Part shown: positions 57,775 to 64,000 of the stretch, in pieces
Numbering within the stretch: position 1 is the stretch's first letter
Layout: each line of letters opens with the position of its first letter
Origin: Paramarasmius palmivorus
Taxonomy: Eukaryota > Basidiomycota > Agaricomycetes > Agaricales > Marasmiaceae
DNA: 64,000 nucleotides
NCBI GenBank assembly: GCA_037176845.1
Contig: JAYKXP010000036.1
Coordinates: 372,001 to 436,000 of the forward strand
Direction: 5' to 3'
Made by a program: the position numbers and the translations under genes
The notes under the pieces: generated by a model
What the model saw: the letters and a program-made list of their open reading frames with translations, nothing else
What the model was told of the DNA's origin: nothing
Databases searched by the model: none

Positions 57775-57904
57775 TCATCGAAGCTCGTAGTTTGAATTTG
57801 TTGCTACGTTTTTTTCGCAGAGGGCGAGGATATGAACGGGAAGTACATGGGTGTTCGTAACAAAGCTGTTGCGATTTTGATGTCGTCGGCTACCCCCACA
57901 CATA

Positions 57905-58632
57905 TGCCCTAATCGATCCATCTTTCTCCCACCACCATGCATGTCATTCTCACTCGACGAACCCGTCCGTCTGTATACCATCAAACCAGGACAAGAGAAA
58001 TGCTCAAAACTTGCTACTTTATTTGGCATTCTCACGTAGATACATTACCTCGAGGCGGCGTATTTGAGGGATGCGGTTAGCGCTGCAGAGTATGTGCCCT
58101 TCAAGTTTTTTCGGGGGGTTGTGTTGGAGAAACTAAGGACAAGCTACAGTCGAGCGTCCAGGAGATTCAGGTATCATGTCGGGTCCAGATACGGCCAAAT
58201 GGGTCGCTGAGACGACGGAGGTGCGTTTCCCTTTCCTGCTCCAACTTGACGCCCAACTCCACTTGCGATCCAGTCGTTCATTACCCCCACGGATGCACTC
58301 AAACTCAACCTCAGAGCCAAAGATCAACTACATCCTTTACTTCAGAACGTTGCTACCGGTTATGCTCGGTTCAATCGAGGAAACGGTACAAATGTAGCTG
58401 GTGTAGGTACAGGAAGGGGAAGCGAGGAGTAGGCTTGTTGGCTGGTTAAGCACACTAAATGGGATGGCTGCTAGTGAGACGATAAGTGAAGAGCAGCGTA
58501 GGCAGGTAAGTCGCCTATCTGCTTGTGGACGAGAGAGAGAACCACTAATGTTGCTCTTAGCTCTCATTCGACGTCGAGCACGCCTAATCAGAGTTCTTTA
58601 GGAGCCTGAGCAGTGATAACGGAGGTGGCTGA
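57905..58632 (+). pseudogene. VPS28 pseudogene in block II
   Basis: It aligns with the VPS28 gene at 47830-48729 but is broken. Exon 1 has a TAG stop (58037-58039, TCG in the intact gene). The sequence jumps from intron 1 into the middle of exon 3 near 58138, so exon 2 and the front of exon 3 are missing. A small deletion in exon 4 (near 58412) shifts the frame, and the last exon has TAA (58585-58587) in place of TAC. The start, promoter and exon 4 helices are still recognisable. It is unlikely to make a VPS28 protein. Confidence 0.85.
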
Positions 58633-59332
58633 GTCGAATTGTATATCAATATGTTCACCTCAGAAGACTACGTACTGCTAATGGTAAAATCAATTTGTCA
58701 AGGACCAAGGTTGTCAAGAAGCTTCTGAGATATGGAATCAAGTCTAGACTCTAAACAGCTGTCTGGCCCATGCCGATTAGTTCATGAGCGCTTGAGCTCT
58801 GACTTGAAAGCTTTAACGTTGCTCAAAACCTGGGTCGAGACAACCTTGCAGCTTACTGTCCAAAGTGCGTAAAGGAGTTTTGGACGTCGTTTGAGGTAGT
58901 ACTCATATCTACTTTGCAGGCCATCTCTCAATCCTAGAGGTCCATATTCAATCGAGTTGCTACCTCAGCTCGTAGCTTCAACAGCTCCTAGTACTCATTC
59001 AGATCAAGTCATAAACTTGACATTTGGGTTGTGCGCTTTGGTGCCGACCGTACTTATACTTTCATAGCAGCGCTCAACACCTTTCTCCCTGATAAAGCAC
59101 ATCCATCATGCGGGATTGCACATGCACGTCCAAGAACAGAAGCGCTTACCTTACCAGCTCGAATGGCTAGCAACCATCTGTCGAACTAGGATAGCTGCTT
59201 CTAGCTGTAAAATCATTCATTTCTTGATCATGAGTATATCCCACAGTACAGGGCTCTTCCTTTTCTTCGAACATATAGGCGCGTGTGTTGGATCAAGGTT
59301 ATTCGGTTACTCCCCAGCAACCACTGCACACC
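58633..59332. other. intergenic of duplicated block II
   Basis: Counterpart of 48730-49456. Similarity returns close to the RGFP4 start. No gene seen. Confidence 0.45.
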
Positions 59333-60354
59333 ATGTTCGTCCCATACATTACCCCAAGACGGGTGAGCAAGCTCAACCCCCGAGCACGCGGTGGATCAGG
59401 CAAACACGGTTCTGACTCTCGGCCTGGCAAGGGTGATGGTGGTGGTGGTCCCCCTGATAACACCACTTCACCAGACAGTGTCAACTTCCCAGACGGAAGA
59501 CCTCGCATTGCGTCGCCATTTAGCTCTGGTGGAGGTTCCGCGTCCGCTATTCCCGAGGGGTTGCCCTTTGCTGGGCGTCAGCAGGGCGGGGGTACCCGAC
59601 AACAGGTATACGGGACCAGTGTGTATGGGTCTGGGTACCCTAATATATCCGAACGAGGTGTTGAAGGTCGAGGGTTTCCGTTTTATTTTTGGCCTATTTC
59701 ATCATGGGGTGTTGGTACTGGCCTTGCGTATTTACATACCCAAGAGGTGCGGACTCTCAAATTTCGTTTTCAAAACGCAACGTTTTATGAATATGATAGT
59801 ACGGCAACCCAGAGAATACCTCCCGACCCGGAGGTCCGATTTTTCAAGCAGCCTTCGTGTCCGATAGCGACACAGTAGCAAACTCTACATTCCGGATCGT
59901 CGCGGATAATTTTACCGTGTACTCTCTCTTGGTGGATCTTCGGATGTTCTGCTACCCTCTCCAATACAACGAATCTTTAGGGTCTTTTGGCATTACGGCA
60001 CCGGTTCCAATCATACTCCCATTAGGGAGCACCGGCCTGGATCCTGGACCGCAAAATGTTATTCAGTATTATCGCGCGAGTAGTGTTGCGTTGACTTTGG
60101 ATGGGTACAACAACACTGCGGTGTTTTCTGACGATGGCGATGTGAATCTCTTGCCCGCGCCATTGCCGCAGTGTATGGACGATAAATTCAAGGATTGTTT
60201 GAACAGGACTATCGGAGACTGGGTACCGTTGGTTGATGGATATCTTAATGCAATTGCCAATGACAATGGTGTGTTGGGTGCTGGGACCACTGGCAGGTCG
60301 GGAGTGGGGATTGGGTTAATGTGGGTAGTGTTAGGCATACTATTTGGATTCTGA
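59333..60354 (+). CDS. RGFPFYFWP-family membrane-type protein, copy 4 (RGFP4)
   Basis: Two exons (59333-59746 and 59800-60354) give 322 residues. Parts in order: MFVPYITPRRVSKLNPRARGGSG, a shorter Gly/Asp/Pro-rich stretch than in the other copies, ASPFSSGGGS, FAGRQQGGGTRQQVYGTSVYGSGYP, VEGRGFPFYFWPISSWGVG, then NTSRPGGP, NSTFRIVADNFTVYSLL, NVIQYYRASSVALTLDGYNNTAVF, DCLNRTIGDWVPLVD and the tail GIGLMWVVLGILFGF. The frame is intact despite the decayed VPS28 next to it. It converges on NACHT2, with 97 bases between the stop codons. Function unknown. Confidence 0.75.
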
Positions 60355-60451
60355 GGAAGACTCCACTGATCATCTTACGGTTTATTGTATTCTGTTGTAC
60401 ACGATTACTCGACTCTGTACGGATACGGAACTATTACACTAAGCTCTAATC

Positions 60452-62027
60452 TTAGTAAAGGACTGAGGGCAGTGGCGGAGCAAATACCGAACAGCTTAGT
60501 ATGTTAGACAACGTATGTAGCGAGCATGTTGCTAAACAGTCACAGTATTCCGGCCATGACATCCTTGGGGTATGAAACTGTCTGGAGCGTAAGGGATCGA
60601 CGAGAAACTCTGTAAACGAGGCGTGCACAATGCTAATATCCATATCCTCCTCGTCGTCTTTGGGAATATAGAGTACCGAGTGTAGTCCAGCTAAAGCTAG
60701 CTGAACTTCAGCCTTCCTAAGATCGAGAAACTGTCCAATCATGGCGATAGATCGCCATGCTGCCCCGGGAAAACACATGTAGGGAATACAGGCGCCTCTC
60801 TCGTGAGGCGACACCAGTAATCGCAGGATTGGCTTCACCATATCCTCCCATGTGTGAATCGGGTACGTCGATAAAATCTGACAATAGAGTGCATCCAAGG
60901 CAGGATAAGGTGACACCATATTGGCCTCAACCGAGATACGAACTCGTAATACGTGTAGGAGACGATCCTGAGGAAGCTCGGTTCGCGTGTCGATATACTT
61001 GACAACGGTGGCTGCAAAAATGAATTGTCCGTCGGCCCTTCGAACAAGTTCGCTTATGGCGTTGTTTCCCGGCCATAAAGGGCCCTCGTGCTTCAGGACA
61101 CTTCGGCGCTTCGATCTGAGGAGAGAAAATTGGTCGATGAAGTATCTCTCGATATCATGGTTCAGGTCGTCCAGAGTGTTCATGTTGAAGGTCTCCAGAG
61201 TTCCGTAAAAGCTGCGATGATGAAATGCATCGCGGATCTGAGGCTCCGGACGGCTGCAGACCAGGATGTTCCACTTTGGTGGAGGTGAAGAAAGGTGGTC
61301 TACGTCGCAGGTAGTGGTAGTGATCAACTCCTCAAGGAGTGCCACCACCCGCTCTTGTTCTACCGGATCGATACATTCATCGAGGCCATCAACGATAAGC
61401 AGGTTTGGGAATTGACTTCGCGCATCTGGTTCCATTCTGGAATATGGTACAAGAATAAGCTTTCGAAGCTGATTCTCCAGAGACGTGTGAAAGATGTTAG
61501 GGTCTCTACAGATAGCATCCGCCACGTCGGATCTCGTTTCGCACGAAGCCGAGCATTGGTATGCGACACTGGCCACAAAACGGCGGATGTTGTCTCGAGT
61601 AGGATCATTCCTCGAAAAGAAGAATGTTCCAATGAGTTTGCCGGAAGCAGCATACTTTTCTGCGATGTACTGTGCAATGGCTGATTTACCGATTCCTGCG
61701 GTACCATTCAGCCAAAGAATGCTGGTGGTTTTCGAGTGGTCCTCGATCCAGTGAGCCAGGTCATTGATGAGTTGTCCTCGAGTCTCGGGATGACATTTGG
61801 GAGGAGGAAAACGCTGCTCAGAATCGTAGCATGCGTTGGGGGCGGTGTGGTGTGCTAGGAAACGAAGGGCTTGTTGGGATTCTAGGGTTTGTACTAATTA
61901 GCATTGTCGATACGTATAGCATGCTGAACTCACCTGAATTGTCCCTGTAAACGCTATTGATTTGGGGACCATATACAATGTTACTGGAATTTCCATGAAC
62001 ATGAACTTGTGAGTCAATGAAGGCCAT
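60452..62027 (-). CDS. NACHT-domain (STAND/NLR-type) NTPase, copy 2 (NACHT2)
   Basis: Two exons (61934-62027 and 60452-61893) give 511 residues, nearly identical to NACHT1. The N-terminus MAFIDSQVHVHGNSSNIVYG differs by one residue from copy 1 over its first 20. P-loop LYGTAGIGKSAIAQ reads LNGTAGIGKSAIAQ here, with the GxxGxGKS core kept; Walker B LLIVDGLDEC is unchanged. The last residues after SNILSC differ completely between the copies (here SVFAPPLPSVLY), marking the duplication edge or a lost C-terminal part. The intact frame, while VPS28 in the same block decayed, suggests it has been kept or was copied recently. Confidence 0.82.
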
Positions 62028-64000
62028 GCGATGCGCCGTATGAGAAAGACGAAGGAAGGGTGCGCGTGCAGTCGACGGTGCTATGTGTGGGCTGTTCTGT
62101 GGTTACCACTGAAACGTTGATGAGCCAGTCACCGCAGATGGGATACTGAGGATAGACAATCAAGGGCGCCCACCCCCTTCGACCATCTGCACCACCTACA
62201 CCACTTTACGCTGAAACGCGCCACACTAGCACAAAATACACCACTTCTTGGCAGATACCTTTCTTCCTGATGTGGTACATTTCACAGACGATGTGGTGCA
62301 CACTGCAGAAGCCAAGGCGGACTTTGGGCCGACCGTGACGATCACGCGGTGACCTGTGCCAATAGCAATGAATTCTCACGGTGAAATTTTCACTCCGAAC
62401 GCGTCGACTTCGTCAAACGTACGTATGATTTACTGAGGCGTGGAATCTGTTTTTTGTATGACCTCTGTCACGTACTGCGTCAACACGGTAAGATCTAAAG
62501 AAACATGAAAGTAGCGCGAAATTGACTTTCAAACTTGAGACTTCGTAACTGTGAATCAAGCTGGTATGTAGGCTATCCGCAGGTGCTTGGTATGCTCATT
62601 TTATTCTCGTGATAGACTTTCAAGCTGATGGCATTATGATAGTTGGATCTCAAATTCAAGTTAACAGTTCTGTGGAATCGCATGAAATCTATTGACTTGG
62701 AATTATTATTACCCATGCCGCCAGGATTGAGTTGTGCAAACTCTTCGACCATCCACGAATTGTAGAAGAGACCTAGATCTCACTATTCCAACCAATTTCA
62801 CCGACACGACACTCCATAGGCACTTATCTATGAGAAGCCTCTGGTGAATGTTGTAATGTTTAATATCTAACGTAGTACTTACTACCGCTGGCAAATAGCT
62901 CATAATTTCAGAGTTCGGGAGATTCTCGAGCATCTCAGGTCAAGATGTCTCTGTCATAGAACACGAGCTATTTTGTCCTCATAACTGACTCGGATATCAG
63001 GTGTAAGCAAATCTTCTTGAGAAGTAGTCGCACTGATCAAGCTCAGGTGGCCAGGCTCTCTATGTCGTCCTCAAGATCAAGAGTATCATTAAATGACCAC
63101 CACCACAATACCAAAGTATTACACCAAAAGATGCAAAAGCAAGGATTTTGGGTCAATTTTATTATTATATTCGTCATCTTCACAGATCGTCGGCCCTATG
63201 AATAGGCAGGCTGTTCAAAATGTGTTCTGAGTGACTATGTGCATGATTTCGCCGGTATGGCAACAGGATTCGTCTTGAAGCTAGCTAATGTGCAAGTCTA
63301 CTAGGCTGGACCATTGAGCAGAGCGGGATACAATACTGTCGCTACGATATTACCAGTTACGGAGGGCAAAGATCATCGCAGCCTGAGTCTTGGCTATGAT
63401 CACCCTGTACTCAACGAGGAAGACCCTGCACCACACGCCGGATGAAGTACACCACACCGCTCAGGTACACGCTGTTGGAATTCTAAATATAGATGTCACT
63501 AGACAAGTTATTTTCACTTTATTCCGCCTATGCCACAATTACTAAGAAAGCAGATATACATAGAACAGTTGCTTTAACCCGCTTGTACCACCATTTACTG
63601 ACAGTTACTGACACTGACTGTGCAGTTATTTCTAGTTCATTTAGTATCTATTATCGTACCTTTAGGATTATCTTTTATCCCCTACTCATGTATAAAAGCT
63701 AGACAGAAAACCTACATACATCAAATTGAATCACATCAGTTTATCATCTTGTGTTCTCTCAACCCCTCTGGTCATCTGCTATCGTTTATTCGCGCTTACC
63801 TGCGCTATCGCTGCTAACAGAGTTCAATCTAAAACTCTGACAGGTTATGGGCCCCGGTCTATAAACCTTAGCCGAACCAGAGTAATACCGATTTCATATT
63901 GGTATAGTGGCGAGTTTGGGACGCCGTAATATCCCCAAGGAACAAAGAACCAAGATCGTATATCGATTGGCGAGCAGGGATGCCGGAATATCCCCTACCC
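62028..64000. other. gene-poor right edge of the window
   Basis: About 2 kb with no gene I can support on either strand. Short frames (63017-63205, 63493-63702, 63620-63817) are AT-rich and show no domain. A CACCAC-rich patch lies at about 62180-62310 and again near 63430-63475. A short direct repeat lies at the very end. Confidence 0.5.
63909..63996. repeat. imperfect 28-base direct repeat
   Basis: GGCGAG-(G/A-rich)-GCCG-AATATCCC occurs at 63909-63936 and 63969-63996, spaced 60 bases start to start. It may continue past the window edge. Confidence 0.5.

Larger units (their letters stand above)
57775..62030. repeat. segmental duplication, block II (copy of 47690-52290)
   Basis: This 4.25-kb stretch repeats block I in the same order and orientation: the first codons of RGFP2 and the bidirectional promoter (57780-57940), VPS28 (broken here), RGFP4 (matching RGFP3) and NACHT2 (matching NACHT1). 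Similarity is high in the promoter/VPS28 start and over NACHT, lower in the spacers. Confidence 0.8.

Noticed and set aside
62160..62320. Mobile element suggested by CACCAC-rich sequence
   Set aside because: No terminal repeats, target-site duplication or transposase frame was seen.

Overview
The window looks like nuclear DNA of a mushroom-forming basidiomycete (Agaricomycetes). The genes are intron-rich, with short introns of about 50-60 bases, GT-AG ends and very short exons. Several protein families are ones I associate with Agaricomycetes, and every protein I could join across exons reads as eukaryotic. I see no bacterial, viral or organellar genes, no CRISPR, no convincing tRNA or rRNA and no complete transposon. 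Exons were joined by eye from splice signals, reading frame and family resemblance, so single borders may be off even where the gene call is firm.

Left part (1-25.2 kb), ordinary gene-dense DNA. In order: a mitochondrial-type double HMG-box protein (+), a secreted stand-alone AA8 heme b cytochrome (-), a multi-pass membrane protein (-), a cupin-5/DUF985 protein (+), a GNAT acetyltransferase (-), an APH-like protein without the catalytic motif (-), a MARVEL-like membrane protein (-), a disordered basic protein (+), an 18-exon secreted GH95 alpha-L-fucosidase (+), a secreted NPP1/Nep1-like necrosis-inducing protein (+), two tandem GT18 (MGAT5-like) glycosyltransferases (+) and a gamma-tubulin complex GCP2/Spc97 protein (+). 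AA8, GH95 and NLP suggest a fungus acting on plant material.

Middle part (25.8-40.8 kb). It holds a long EF-hand/ZZ-finger protein (-), a CUE-domain ER protein (+), an unknown small gene (+), two divergent paralogues of an unknown family, a small unknown gene (-), two tandem APH-family kinases with an intact catalytic loop (+), and the snRNA cap trimethylguanosine synthase TGS1 (+).

Right part (41-62.1 kb), a duplication-rich accessory island. It contains two paralogues (A at 41.4-44.3 kb and B at 53.6-56.8 kb) joining an uncharacterised Agaricomycete domain to C-terminal C2H2 zinc fingers; four copies plus a relic of a membrane-type family with an RGFPFYFWP-like motif (RGFP1-4 here); two nearly identical NACHT (STAND/NLR-type) NTPase genes; and the ESCRT-I gene VPS28. 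A block of about 4.5 kb (VPS28, RGFP3, NACHT1; 47.69-52.29 kb) is repeated in the same order and orientation at 57.78-62.03 kb (broken VPS28, RGFP4, NACHT2). A short cluster of CCCTAA telomere-like motifs lies just before the second block. In both blocks a membrane-type gene and a NACHT gene converge tail to tail. This pairing, with the domain-zinc-finger paralogues around it, is the best candidate for an undescribed (possibly self/non-self recognition) system, but that role is inference.

The last 2 kb (62.0-64.0 kb) show no gene I can support.
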